Positions 44,047 through 53,248 are shown, numbered from the stretch's first letter. The stretch is 64,000 bases of DNA from JAEZVV01 sp036652035 (GCA_036652035.1 JAVVWR010000004.1:1-64000), one strand, 5' to 3'. Translations and numbers: made by a program. Notes: generated by a model not told the origin, from the letters alone.

Positions 44047-46455
44047 ATGGCGCTGCCCCATGATTCGACCGATCGCCCTCCGGCAGCGCCCCTGTCGGTG
44101 ACCGATGCCGCCGCCTGCCGCGCCTGGCTGCGTGGTGCGGCGCTCGCGTACCTGGTGTTCGCGGTGGCGGGCAGTCTGGTGCCCTTTAACTGGCAGCCGC
44201 TCGCTCTTGAGACGGCATGGCCGCTTGCCTGGCAGCGGCTGGGCGATGTCTCGGGCGCGGTCTCGCGGGTCGATGTCGGTGTCAACGTTCTGCTTTTCAT
44301 CCCGCTCGCCTACCTTGTCTGCGGTGGCCTGCTGGCCGGGCGGCGCTGGGCGGCTCCGGTGGCGATCGCTCTGCTGCCCTTGTGGCCCTGGCTGGCCGGC
44401 CTCATCGAATTCGCCCAGCTCGCTTTTCCGCCGCGAGTCACCAGCGTGTCGGACGTGTTGGCCGAATCCCTCGGCGGCGCCATCGGCACAGCGCTGTGGC
44501 TGGCTACCGGCCGCGCTTTCTGCGCGGGAGCGCTGGCCTGGGCGCGCGCCCGGCACCGCAGCGGCCGCTGGCCGATCCTGCTCTACGCCTATGCGATCGC
44601 TCTGTTGGCCTACAGCCTGCTGCCGCTCGACCTGAGCCTCAGCCCGGCCGATCTGTATGGGAAGTGGAAGGCGGGCCGGATCGTTCTGGTGCCCTTCGGT
44701 TTTCACTACACGAGCACCTCCCTGGCCTGGATCGACCGCGCGCTCGATACGGCGATGTGGGTGCCGGTCGGCCTGCTCGCCACGCTGGCGCAGCGCGGCT
44801 CTTGGCGGCGGACGCTGCTGTTGTGCGGGCTGACCGCGCTGCTCTTGCAAGTGCTCAAGCTGCCGGTGCTCTCGCGCGTGAGCGACGTGACCGACATTCT
44901 GTTTGCAGTGGCGGGCGGCGCCTTGGGTGTGGGCCTGGCGCGACTGGCAGGCTGGGCCGATACGGCGCCCAGCGCTGCGCCGGTGGTGGATAAGGCGAGT
45001 TGCGTGTCGCGTTCGCAGGCCTTGATGTTGGTGGCGCTGTTGGTCTATTCGCTGCTTCTGCCGGCGATGTTCTGGTTCCCTTACGAGTTCCGCACCGACC
45101 CGGACTTCCTGGCGGCACGAGCCGCGGCCTGGGCCGGCGTGCCCCTGGCCTCGCTCTTCGGTGCCGAGGAGTTGAGCGCGGCGGGATCCATCGTTCGCAA
45201 GTTGCTCGCTTTCGTTCCCCTCGGCGCTCTGCTGACGCTGTTGGCGGCGAGCCTGCCGTGGCGGTGGCGCCGCGTCGGCATGGCCTTGGCGGCCGGCTGG
45301 GCCGTGGGCGTGGTGGTTCTGGTTCAGGCCGGGCAACTGCTAGTCCCCGATCGGTTCCCCGATGCCACTGGCGCGGCTCTGATGCTGTTGGGTGCGGTGA
45401 GCGGTGCGGTGGCGATCGCGGGCTGGCCGCGGCGTCACGCGGCTGCGATCGGGACGGTGGTCCGCCAGCGCCAGCGGCGTGGCTGGCCACAGTGGGGGAG
45501 GGGTTGGCTGCTGATCACGGCGGTGATCTGGCTTGTGACTCATGCGCCCGGCGTTCCCTACAACCTGCCGGGTGTTCTGCGGCCCGATTTTCCGATCGTG
45601 AGCGCGGCCTTGATCGCCGCCGCGCTGGCGCTGGGCGCGGCCTGGCCCGGTCTGGCGCGCCGCGTCGCCTCGGGGGAGGCGCCGCCCGCGCTGCTGTGGC
45701 GCTGGCCGCTGCTGCTTGTGGCGGTCGCCGGGGCGGTCGCCGCCGCCCTGATGCTGGGAGCGGTGCCGATCAAGATCACCAAGCTGGTGGGCACGACGAG
45801 CCTGGGCTGGCCCGCGCACACCGAAACCTGGGCCCGCCTCACGGTGCTGGTCGGCACGATGCTCTGGATGCTGCTGGGAGGCAGCGTGCTCGCCTGGACC
45901 CGGCTGGTGCCGGGACCGACACGCAGCGCTCTGCTGGCGGTGTGGCTGGCGGGGTCGTGCCTGATACTGCCCTTGGCTTACTGGGTGATCGTGATCGAGG
46001 CGGTGACCGACAACCTGGTCGAGTTGATCGCCCATGAAGCGAGCCCGCTTGCCGCGGCGGGTGTGGCGGCCTGGTTCGCCTTGATGGGGGCGACCGCTGC
46101 CAGCATCGCCCGCCTGCTCCGGCGCGGCGTGTGGCGGGCCGGGCTCGCGTTGGGTGTGGCGCTGGCCTCGGTGGGTCTGGGCTGGGGCTTGCTGCAGTGG
46201 GTGACCGAGCCCGCCTTGTTCAAATACGGCGCGCAGTTCTCGGCGCTGCAGTTTCTATTGAGCGCGGATCGCCAGCACTATTTGCCGCTGTGGCCGCTGT
46301 TGGCGCGCTACGCCATGGTCCACGCCACTGTGCTGGCCTATGGGGTGTGGGCGATGGGGCCGGTGGTGTGGCCGCCACCATCGCCGCGTCCGGCGCTGAA
46401 AGGGCGGGCTCAGGCCAGCCCGGTGATGCGGCCGGCTTCGAGGTCAATGTTGTAG
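44047..46455 (+). CDS. Multi-VanZ membrane protein
   Basis: This 802-aa protein has around 18-20 hydrophobic stretches. VanZ-type modules recur: VDVGVNVLLFIPLAYLVCGG with SVSDVLAESLGGAIGTALW (first), IDRALDTAMWVPVGLLATLA with VSDVTDILFAVAGGALGVGLA (second), and SIVRKLLAFVPLGALLTLLA with PDATGAALMLLGAVSGAVAIAG (third). The last 310 residues (from LLITAVIWLVTHAPGVPYN) are membrane-spanning but not recognisable. VanZ proteins are usually about 150 residues and relate to teicoplanin resistance or envelope polysaccharide loci. A three-module fusion plus a new C-terminal domain is unusual. ATG 44047 has a GAGG upstream. Its 3' end overlaps the converging fhs by 46 bases. The function is unknown and presumably envelope-related. 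Confidence 0.75.
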   Translation: MALPHDSTDRPPAAPLSVTDAAACRAWLRGAALAYLVFAVAGSLVPFNWQPLALETAWPLAWQRLGDVSGAVSRVDVGVNVLLFIPLAYLVCGGLLAGRRWAAPVAIALLPLWPWLAGLIEFAQLAFPPRVTSVSDVLAESLGGAIGTALWLATGRAFCAGALAWARARHRSGRWPILLYAYAIALLAYSLLPLDLSLSPADLYGKWKAGRIVLVPFGFHYTSTSLAWIDRALDTAMWVPVGLLATLAQRGSWRRTLLLCGLTALLLQVLKLPVLSRVSDVTDILFAVAGGALGVGLARLAGWADTAPSAAPVVDKASCVSRSQALMLVALLVYSLLLPAMFWFPYEFRTDPDFLAARAAAWAGVPLASLFGAEELSAAGSIVRKLLAFVPLGALLTLLAASLPWRWRRVGMALAAGWAVGVVVLVQAGQLLVPDRFPDATGAALMLLGAVSGAVAIAGWPRRHAAAIGTVVRQRQRRGWPQWGRGWLLITAVIWLVTHAPGVPYNLPGVLRPDFPIVSAALIAAALALGAAWPGLARRVASGEAPPALLWRWPLLLVAVAGAVAAALMLGAVPIKITKLVGTTSLGWPAHTETWARLTVLVGTMLWMLLGGSVLAWTRLVPGPTRSALLAVWLAGSCLILPLAYWVIVIEAVTDNLVELIAHEASPLAAAGVAAWFALMGATAASIARLLRRGVWRAGLALGVALASVGLGWGLLQWVTEPALFKYGAQFSALQFLLSADRQHYLPLWPLLARYAMVHATVLAYGVWAMGPVVWPPPSPRPALKGRAQASPVMRPASRSML

Positions 46456-48047
46456 GCCTGCGGTTTCTTGGGCAGGCCGGGCATGCGCATGATGCTGCCG
46501 GTGGTGGCGACGATGAAGCCGGCACCGGCGTTGAGCAGCAGACGCGCCACCGGCAGGCTAAAGCCGGCAGGGGCGCCGCGCAGCGCCGCGTCGTGCGTGA
46601 GGGAATACGGAGTCTTGGCGACACAGACCGGCAGATGCTCGAAGCCCTGCTGACGGATGTGTTTCAGATCGCGCCGTGCCGCGGCGGAGAGTTCGACTTC
46701 GGCGCCGCCGTAGACCTCGGTGGTGATCTTGGCGAGCTTGTCCTCGAGGCTGTCGTCCAGTGCGTAGGTGTACCGCAGCGGGGCGCTCTCGGCGGCGGCG
46801 GCCATCACTTCACGGGCCAGCGACTGTGCGCCGGCTCCGCCCTGGGAATAGCCGTCGCAGACGGCAAAGCGCGCGCCGCGCACGCGGCAGTGGGTGGCGA
46901 CCAGATCGATTTCTTCTGGCGAATCGCCGCCGAAGTGATTGAGCGAGACCACCACTTTCTGGCCAAAGCGATCGAGGTTGTCGAGGTGGCGGTCGAGGTT
47001 GGCCAGCCCCTTGACCAGCGCCGAGCGATGTGGCGCGCCGATGTCGGCCAACTCCACGCCGCCGTGCCACTTGAGCGCACGCAGGCTCGTCACCAGCACC
47101 GAGGCGGCGGGCGCGAGACCGCTGGCGCGGCACTTGATGTTGAAGAACTTCTCGGCGCCCAGGTCCGAGCCGAAACCGGCTTCGGTGATCGCCCAGTCGC
47201 CCAGCGCCAGCGCGGCGCGGGTGGCGGCGAGCGAATTGCAGCCGTGGGCGATGTTGGCAAACGGGCCGCCGTGGACGAAGGCGGCATTGCCTTCGAGCGA
47301 TTGCACGAGGTTGGGTTTGATCGCGTCGGCGAGCAAGGCCATCAGCGCGCCGGTGGCGCCCAGGTCGGCGCCGGTAAAGGCGCTGCCGTCGGGACGCAGA
47401 CCGAGCACCAGGGCGTCGAGGCGGCGGCGCAGATCGGCTTCGCCATCGGCCAGACACAGGACGGCCATGATCTCGGAGGCGGCGGTGATGTCAAAGCCGG
47501 TCTCGGCGGGCTGGCCATTGGCCGGCCCGCCCAGGCCCGAGACCATGTTGCGCAGCATGCGGTCGTTGACGTCGAGTACGCGCTTCCACAGCACTTCCTT
47601 CAGTTCGATCTGGCCGTGGTGGCGAGCGTTGTCGAGCAGGGCCGCGAGCAGGTTGTGGGCGCTGGTGATGGCGTGGAAATCGCCCGTGAAGTGCAGGTTG
47701 ATCGACTCCATTGGCACCACTTGCGAGAAGCCGCCGCCGGTGGCGCCGCCTTTCATGCCAAAGCATGGCCCGAGCGAGGGTTCACGCAGCGCCAGTGTGG
47801 CGGCTTGGCCCAGCTGCTTGAGTCCCTGCGCCAGCGCAATCGACGTGGTGGTCTTGCCGCTGCCGGCAGGAATGCCGCTGGTGGCTGTGACCAGAATCAG
47901 CTGGCCGCGCGCCGGACGCGCGGCGCTCACCTTGGCCTTGTCGCGGCCATAGGGCTCGAACTCGTCGGGCGCCAGGCCCAGGCCGGTAGCGAACTGGTCG
48001 ATGGGAGTCAGGCGGGCGGCCTGGGCAATCTCGATATCGGAGAGCAT
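46410..48047 (-). CDS. fhs: Formate-tetrahydrofolate ligase
   Basis: This 545-aa cytoplasmic enzyme makes 10-formyl-THF from formate, THF and ATP. Conserved blocks are REPSLGPCFGMKGGATGGG, VVPMESINLHFTGDFHAI, NDRMLRNMVSGLGG, HGGPFANIAHGCNS and ITEAGFGSDLGAEKFFNIKCR. The P-loop reads IPAGSGKTTTSIAL, whereas most family members have a Glu (GEGKTT). Length is normal for the family (about 550-560). No folD or purU is adjacent. The 3' end overlaps the tail of the VanZ fusion gene by 46 bases. Upstream is a 454-base region without a gene, where I found no recognisable folate riboswitch. Confidence 0.93.
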   Translation of the reverse strand: MLSDIEIAQAARLTPIDQFATGLGLAPDEFEPYGRDKAKVSAARPARGQLILVTATSGIPAGSGKTTTSIALAQGLKQLGQAATLALREPSLGPCFGMKGGATGGGFSQVVPMESINLHFTGDFHAITSAHNLLAALLDNARHHGQIELKEVLWKRVLDVNDRMLRNMVSGLGGPANGQPAETGFDITAASEIMAVLCLADGEADLRRRLDALVLGLRPDGSAFTGADLGATGALMALLADAIKPNLVQSLEGNAAFVHGGPFANIAHGCNSLAATRAALALGDWAITEAGFGSDLGAEKFFNIKCRASGLAPAASVLVTSLRALKWHGGVELADIGAPHRSALVKGLANLDRHLDNLDRFGQKVVVSLNHFGGDSPEEIDLVATHCRVRGARFAVCDGYSQGGAGAQSLAREVMAAAAESAPLRYTYALDDSLEDKLAKITTEVYGGAEVELSAAARRDLKHIRQQGFEHLPVCVAKTPYSLTHDAALRGAPAGFSLPVARLLLNAGAGFIVATTGSIMRMPGLPKKPQAYNIDLEAGRITGLA

Positions 48048-48501
48048 GAAGTCGAATCTCGGGCGATGGGCCGACCGCGGGGGCGGCCGTCAGAGCGCGC
48101 GAGCTTGGCAGGGATGTGTGCTGGGAGCCATTGGAGAAATTGCCCAAGGGTGGGACCGGGTGCGGCGGGGTCGGCGACGAGGCGGCTGTCGCCTGTGGCC
48201 AACACTCGGCCGTTCGCCTGCCCGGAATCCGCGGCGCGTCCAAGCCGTCGCTCAGAGGGAGAGTGCAGTCTGGACGCGAGACTCGTGCGGCTGCGGCTGG
48301 CCACGCGAGTCTTGCGGATTGATGCGAGTCAAGGCACAAGCAGGCTTGCGGCGCGCTGTGAGCCAGCGTGTGAAGTTGGCCGGGGACGCTGGCGCGATCG
48401 CCTGGGCAGGGCGGGCGGCAAAGCTCGTGCGGTGGCCGCGTTCGCTACCGAGAGGCCAGCCCGCGTGTGGCAATTTCATTCATTGCAAGGGGAACTCGCT
48501 C
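48048..48501. other. 454-base intergenic region between fhs and an outer-membrane gene
   Basis: This must contain the divergent promoters of fhs (-) and the barrel gene at 48502 (+). All frames are short or have poor codon character, so I call no gene. I see no clear -35/-10 pair, palindrome, tRNA or known riboswitch. AAGGGG at 48487 is the ribosome site of the plus-strand gene. Confidence 0.5.
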
Positions 48502-49338
48502 ATGAAAGCTCGTAGCAGCACGATGGCTCGTGGCGTTGCGTTGGCGCTGGTGGCTTCTCTGATGGGGCCGGCGTTGGCATCGGCCCAGACGCCGGCGACC
48601 GATCGATGGCAGTTCGAGGCGGCGATCTACGCCTACCTGCCCACCATTGGCGGTCAATCGTCATTTCCGGCGGGCACGGGCGGATCCTCGATCGATGTCA
48701 GCGCCGACCAGATCATCGATTCCCTGAAGTTCACCTTCATGGGTTCGCTCGAGGCCAACAACGGTCAGTGGGGCGTGTTCACCGATCTGCTCTACCTCAA
48801 CGTCGGCGGATCCCGAAGTCGCACCCGTGATTTCTCGATTGGCCAGGCCGGGGTGCCGGCCAATACCACCGCTGACCTGAATCTCGATATCAAGGGCACG
48901 GTCTGGACTCTGGTGGGCCAATACCGGCTCGCGGCGCAGCCCGACCTGGTGGTCGACCTGCTCGCCGGTGCCCGCCTGCTCGACATCAAGGAGTCGCTGG
49001 ACTGGTCGATCGCGGGCCAGCTCGGTCCGATCGCCGGACCCGGCCCCGGACGCACGGGCGGCAATGACATCAAGGCCAGTTCGTGGGATGCCATCGTCGG
49101 CGCCAAGGGGCGTTACCGCTTTGGCGAGAACCTGGCCTGGAGCGTTCCGTTTTACGTCGATGTCGGCACCGGCCAGTCCGATCTCACCTGGCAGGCCGCC
49201 GCCGGCCTTGGCTACACGTTCTCGTGGGGCAGCGTCTACGGGATGTGGCGCTACCTCGATTACAAGCTGGATTCGAGCAAGACGATGGAATCGATCAATT
49301 TCAACGGCCCCATGATTGGCGCAGCTTTCCGCTGGTAA
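48502..49338 (+). CDS. Small outer-membrane beta-barrel protein
   Basis: This 278-aa exported protein has signal peptide MKARSSTMARGVALALVASL cut after ASA. The mature part alternates hydrophobic and polar residues, as in a barrel of perhaps eight to ten strands: WQFEAAIYAYLPTIGG, VWTLVGQYRLAAQPDLVVDLL, VGAKGRYRF and LGYTFSWGSVYGMWRYLDYKL. It ends in GAAFRW, whose terminal aromatic residue suits BAM-dependent insertion. AAGGGG upstream fixes ATG 48502. It resembles the DUF3187/porin-like 'hypothetical outer membrane' group in style, but I cannot name a family. Two hairpins lie between it and the converging prpE. Confidence 0.75.
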   Translation: MKARSSTMARGVALALVASLMGPALASAQTPATDRWQFEAAIYAYLPTIGGQSSFPAGTGGSSIDVSADQIIDSLKFTFMGSLEANNGQWGVFTDLLYLNVGGSRSRTRDFSIGQAGVPANTTADLNLDIKGTVWTLVGQYRLAAQPDLVVDLLAGARLLDIKESLDWSIAGQLGPIAGPGPGRTGGNDIKASSWDAIVGAKGRYRFGENLAWSVPFYVDVGTGQSDLTWQAAAGLGYTFSWGSVYGMWRYLDYKLDSSKTMESINFNGPMIGAAFRW

Positions 49339-49358
49339 GGCGGGCGTCGGCCGGTTCG

Positions 49359-49416
49359 CTTGGGCGCGCTACCGGGCGCCCAAGTCTCTCGCCGCGCGAA
49401 CCGCTGCGCGGCGAGA
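49359..49416. terminator. Two tandem hairpins between converging genes
   Basis: CTTGGGCGC (49359-49367) pairs with GCGCCCAAG (49376-49384). TCTCGCCGCGC (49387-49397) pairs with GCGCGGCGAGA (49406-49416). Both stems are perfect but lack T-tracts. Their position between the ends of the barrel gene (+) and prpE (-) suggests bidirectional termination or mRNA 3' end protection. Confidence 0.6.
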
Positions 49417-49424
49417 CTTCGGGC

Positions 49425-51317
49425 TTAAACCCCGACAGCGCGGCGGATCTGCTCGAGCGCGCTGGGGTCCTCGATGGTGGTGAGATCGCCCGGATCACGG
49501 CCTTCGCACAAGGCCTGGATCGAGCGACGCAAGAGCTTGCCGGAGCGGGTCTTGGGCAGGGCCGTGACAAAGTGGACCCGCGCGGGTCGCGCCACTGCGC
49601 CCAGCTGGGCATCGACCACCTTCATGACCGCGGCTTCCTGGCTGGCGCGCTGCTCCGGCGTGGCAATCGACTGGGTGTCTTTGAGAATCGCAAAGGCCAT
49701 CGCGACCTGACCTTTGAGTTGATCGGCCACACCCACCACTGCGACTTCGGCGATGTTGGGGTGAGACGAGATCGATTCCTCGATCTCGCGCGTGCCCAGC
49801 CGGTGGCCGGCCACGTTGATCACGTCGTCGGTGCGGCCAAGGATGAAGTAATAGCCGTCGGCGTCGCGGATGCCCCAGTCAAAGGTTGAATACACCTGGC
49901 CCGCCGCCATCGGGGTCCAGTAAGTCTTGACGAAGCGATTGTCATCGCCCCAGAGGGTGCTCATGCAGCCCGGCGGCAGCGGCCCCACGATGCCGACCAC
50001 GCCTTTTTCGTCGGCACCGCACTCGGCGCCGGTGGCTTCGTTGAAGAGGCGAACGTCGAAGCCGTAGACCGGCACGCCGGGGCTGCCGAATTTGGCCGGG
50101 AGTTTCTCAACCCCGGGCTGGATGGCGAGGATCGGCCAGCCGGTTTCGGTCTGCCAGTAGTTGTCGACGATGGGCTTCTTGATGCCGTCGGCGATCCAGC
50201 GGGCGGTGGGTTCGTCGAGCGGCTCGCCCGCCAGAAACAGCAGTCGCAGCGAGCTGAGGTCGTATTTCGTCAGCAGTGCCGGGTCCTGCTTTTTCAAGAC
50301 CCGGATTGCGGTCGGCGCGGAAAAGAGCGTCGTGACGCGGTACTTCTCGACCAGGCTCCACCACACTCCGCCGTCGGGTCGGATCGGTGTCCCCTCGTAC
50401 ATGAGCGTGGCCATGCCGGCGATCAGTGGGCCATAGACGATGTAGCTGTGGCCCACCACCCAGCCGATGTCGCTGGTGGCAAAGAAGGTCTCACCCGGCT
50501 TGCCGCAGAAGATGTTTTGCATCGAAGAGGCGAGCGCCACGGCGTAGCCGCCGGTGTCGCGCTGCACGCCCTTGGGTTGGCCGGTGGTGCCCGAGGTGTA
50601 GAGGATGTAGCTCGGTTCTGAACTCTCGAGCCACACGCACTCGACCTCGTCGTTCATGTGCTCGCCGCGCAGGCGGGCGTAGTCGAGGTCGCGCCCGGGC
50701 ACCATCGCTGCGTCGGCCAGGCCACGGTTGACCATCAGGACTTTCTCGGGCGGGTTGTGGGAGAGCCTGATCGCCTCGTCCAGCAGTGGCTTGTAGGGCA
50801 CGGGCTTGCCGCCGCGGCTGCCGGCGTCGGCGCTGATGACAAGCTTGGGGCGGGCGTCGTCGATCCGGGTGGCAAGGCTTACCGACGCGAAGCCGCCAAA
50901 CACCACCGAGTGGATCGCGCCGATGCGGGCGCAGGCGAGCATGGCGAACGCCGCCTCCGGAATCATCGGCATGTAGATCAGGACCCGCTCGCCCTGGCTC
51001 ACGCCCAGCCCCTTGAGGATGCCGGCCATGCGGTTGACCTCGCGGTGCAACTGGGCAAAGGTCCAGGTTTTCTCGATCCCGGTTTCGGTCGAGACGTAGA
51101 TCAGTGCCGGCTGCTTGGCCTGGGTGGCCAGATGGCGGTCAAGCGCGTTGTGGCAGAGGTTGGTGGTGCCGCCCACGAACCACTTGGCAAACGGCGGGCG
51201 CGAGTAGTCGAGGACCTGATCGAAGCCGGTCTTCCAGTCGATCAGACGGGCCTGGTCGCGCCAGAAAGCGTCGCGGTCAACGAGCGATCGGTGGTGAAAC
51301 TCCTGGTACGACATCAT
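49425..51317 (-). CDS. prpE: Propionate-CoA ligase
   Basis: This 630-aa acyl-adenylate-forming enzyme activates propionate (and probably acetate) to the CoA thioester. Motifs are YILYTSGTTGQPKGVQRDTGG (AMP binding), SDIGWVVGHSYIVYGPL, NYWQTETGWPI, and the C-terminal SGKLLRRSI holding the acetylation-regulated Lys. The N-terminus SYQEFHHRSLVDRDAFW and the length fit PrpE rather than Acs (about 650). No methylcitrate-cycle genes are in the window. Two ATGs are adjacent; 51317 is favoured by GGGAG six bases upstream. The 5' end overlaps the upstream response-regulator gene by 41 bases on the same strand, so the two may be co-transcribed. Confidence 0.88.
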   Translation of the reverse strand: MMSYQEFHHRSLVDRDAFWRDQARLIDWKTGFDQVLDYSRPPFAKWFVGGTTNLCHNALDRHLATQAKQPALIYVSTETGIEKTWTFAQLHREVNRMAGILKGLGVSQGERVLIYMPMIPEAAFAMLACARIGAIHSVVFGGFASVSLATRIDDARPKLVISADAGSRGGKPVPYKPLLDEAIRLSHNPPEKVLMVNRGLADAAMVPGRDLDYARLRGEHMNDEVECVWLESSEPSYILYTSGTTGQPKGVQRDTGGYAVALASSMQNIFCGKPGETFFATSDIGWVVGHSYIVYGPLIAGMATLMYEGTPIRPDGGVWWSLVEKYRVTTLFSAPTAIRVLKKQDPALLTKYDLSSLRLLFLAGEPLDEPTARWIADGIKKPIVDNYWQTETGWPILAIQPGVEKLPAKFGSPGVPVYGFDVRLFNEATGAECGADEKGVVGIVGPLPPGCMSTLWGDDNRFVKTYWTPMAAGQVYSTFDWGIRDADGYYFILGRTDDVINVAGHRLGTREIEESISSHPNIAEVAVVGVADQLKGQVAMAFAILKDTQSIATPEQRASQEAAVMKVVDAQLGAVARPARVHFVTALPKTRSGKLLRRSIQALCEGRDPGDLTTIEDPSALEQIRRAVGV

Positions 51318-52467
51318 GGCTTTCTCCCTGAGCTTGTGCGAGCTGCAATTCTCTTTGTTGCCGCACCAGCTTCAGGAGCGGGCTGATCTGCTCGATGATG
51401 CGAGACAGGTGCGGCACAACTTCAGCGGTGCGCCCGACCCGGATCAGCTCGAGCGCAAGATTGACGTCCATCGCTCCGTCGGGAGCGCGGGCTTCGATGG
51501 AAGGGGGCGAGCCGCCGTCGGCGGCGCCGAGAATGATGCGGCGCGAGCGCGCCTGCTGCGCCATCTCGGCGCGTTTGCGGGCGAGCAGCCGAAGGTCTTC
51601 GGCGCTGCGCCGCAATTCTTCGGACAGGGTTGCCACGCCGATCGAGGTCCAGACCTCGATTCCTGGATCCGCGGGCTTCAGGTTCTCGAGCACCTTGCGC
51701 AGGCGGGCGGCAAAGCGCAGCACGCCCGAGAGTTCTGCCGTCGGCGTGGCCACCGTGAACTCGAAAGCGTCGGAACGGGTGCCGAGGTCTTCGAGCCGGA
51801 TCGACGCGGCGAGGTTGCGTCCGAGCTGCTTGGCGTGGCGTTCAAGCTCAAGCTCGTCGGGCTGGCCCGGCGCGAGTGTGAGGTCGATGCGAACGCAGAT
51901 CAGCGCCACATCCGACAGGTTGCGGCGAGCGTAGGCCACCAGCTTGTCAACCTGCTTGTCGAAGAAGGGCATCGACAGCAATTCAGTGTCGGGGTCGATG
52001 GTGCGGTTGGCCTCGGCGCTCGCCTGGGTTTCGGCCAGCGCGGCGCGGGTGTCGACCAGCGCGACCAGGTGATCGAGCCGGCTCAGCAGTTCGGTCGCGC
52101 TCGCGCCTTTTTCAATGAAGTCGGTCGCGCCCAGGCTGGCGGCTTTCTCGCGTTCGGCCAATTCATCGCTGCCGGAGAGAACGATCACGGGAAGGTCGCG
52201 GATGCGCTGGACCTTGGACGAACGAATCCGGGTCAGCAGCTCGAAGCCGTTGACCTTGGGCATGGTGAGGTCGGAGATCACGACGCGGATCGAGGCGTCG
52301 AGCAGGATCGCCTGCCACGCCGCTTCGCCATCGATGGCTTCTCTTACATCGAAACGATCGCGGGTGTGGGAGACGATGGTGGCTCGCACGATGCGCGAGT
52401 CGTCAGTAACGAGCACGCGCGGCCTGGGCGCGTCGGCATCAAAGGCGGTGGAGATCTCGCAGGTCAC
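51277..52467 (-). CDS. Response regulator with degenerate GGDEF domain
   Basis: This 396-aa cytoplasmic protein has an N-terminal receiver domain (residues about 16-135): acidic pocket TDD, phospho-acceptor Asp66 in VVISDLTMPKVNG, Ser in VIVLSGSDE and Lys in FIEKGAS. A GGDEF-like fold follows (about 155-300). However, its start DPDTELLSMPFFDKQV and the signature SDAFEF depart from DPLTGLxNR and GG(D/E)EF, so cyclase activity is unlikely. The C-terminal 90 residues are helical with no known domain. It may signal by binding c-di-GMP, or through the receiver alone. The stop lies 41 bases inside prpE. The partner kinase is not in the window. Confidence 0.82.
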   Translation of the reverse strand: MTCEISTAFDADAPRPRVLVTDDSRIVRATIVSHTRDRFDVREAIDGEAAWQAILLDASIRVVISDLTMPKVNGFELLTRIRSSKVQRIRDLPVIVLSGSDELAEREKAASLGATDFIEKGASATELLSRLDHLVALVDTRAALAETQASAEANRTIDPDTELLSMPFFDKQVDKLVAYARRNLSDVALICVRIDLTLAPGQPDELELERHAKQLGRNLAASIRLEDLGTRSDAFEFTVATPTAELSGVLRFAARLRKVLENLKPADPGIEVWTSIGVATLSEELRRSAEDLRLLARKRAEMAQQARSRRIILGAADGGSPPSIEARAPDGAMDVNLALELIRVGRTAEVVPHLSRIIEQISPLLKLVRQQRELQLAQAQGESHDVVPGVSPPIAR

Positions 52468-52636
52468 GCCGGTCTCGGTGCATGGGCGCGGCCGCCCAAG
52501 GGTCTGTAGTTTTGACTGCGACTGTAGCCCAATTCTCAGAGCGATCGCCCTGACGATGGAGTGTGTCGGCGGTCTCGCGCAAATGGGTTATTGTTCGATT
52601 CCAGCCAATCCTGATCCCCTCGACTACTCTTCGCCC

Positions 52637-53248
52637 ATGCACCGGTCACCCGTCTCCGCTCACCGTTCGCGCCCGACGCTTCGTCTGGCGGCGGCGGCTG
52701 TGGCCTTGATGGTGGGGGCGACAGCGGCGCTGGCGGCTCAGCCCGACGGGACCAAACCCGAGCGTGGATTGACCTCCGCCATGGCCGAAGTGGTGGTCAA
52801 AGCCCTGGGTCTGGTGGGCGTTCCTTATCGCTTCGGCGGTAACTCGCCGGCTACCGGTCTTGATTGTTCCGGTCTGGTTCGCTACGTCTACGCCAATACC
52901 TTGGGAATGGATTTGCCGCGGCGTTCGGCCGAGATCAGCAAGGTCGGCACACCGATCGATCTGGCCGAGCTCAAGCCCGGCGATCTGCTTTTCTACAACA
53001 CCTTGCGCTCGGCGTATTCGCATGTCGCGATCTACATCGGCGAAGGGCGTTTTGTTCATGCGCCATCGCGTGGCAAAAAAGTTCAGATTGAGGATATGAG
53101 CCTGGCCTACTGGGCCAAGCGCTTCAATGGCGCACGCCGGATCGAGGCGGGCGAGGCGGGCAAGGACTTCGAGCCCTTGTCCGACCTGATCGATCAGCTG
53201 CGCGCCGGCGCTACGGTTGCGCCGCGATCCGAGCCTGCGCGCGAGTGA
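52637..53248 (+). CDS. NlpC/P60 cell-wall endopeptidase
   Basis: This 203-aa exported hydrolase would cut peptide bonds in peptidoglycan stems. A signal peptide (LRLAAAAVALMVGATAALAA) precedes the NlpC/P60 domain. The catalytic Cys is in TGLDCSGLVRYVY, the His in YSHVAIYIGEGRFVHAP, and GVPYRFGGNSP and LKPGDLLFYN are conserved. ATG 52637 is the best start; codons further upstream are not signal-like. A C-terminal extension of about 50 residues follows the domain. The end overlaps the converging patatin gene by 38 bases. It is a typical Spr/MepS-size enzyme but lacks a lipobox cysteine. Confidence 0.88.
   Translation: MHRSPVSAHRSRPTLRLAAAAVALMVGATAALAAQPDGTKPERGLTSAMAEVVVKALGLVGVPYRFGGNSPATGLDCSGLVRYVYANTLGMDLPRRSAEISKVGTPIDLAELKPGDLLFYNTLRSAYSHVAIYIGEGRFVHAPSRGKKVQIEDMSLAYWAKRFNGARRIEAGEAGKDFEPLSDLIDQLRAGATVAPRSEPARE

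Noticed and set aside
48048..48501. Folate riboswitch or leader RNA before fhs
   Set aside because: No recognisable conserved core or pairing pattern could be found by eye.
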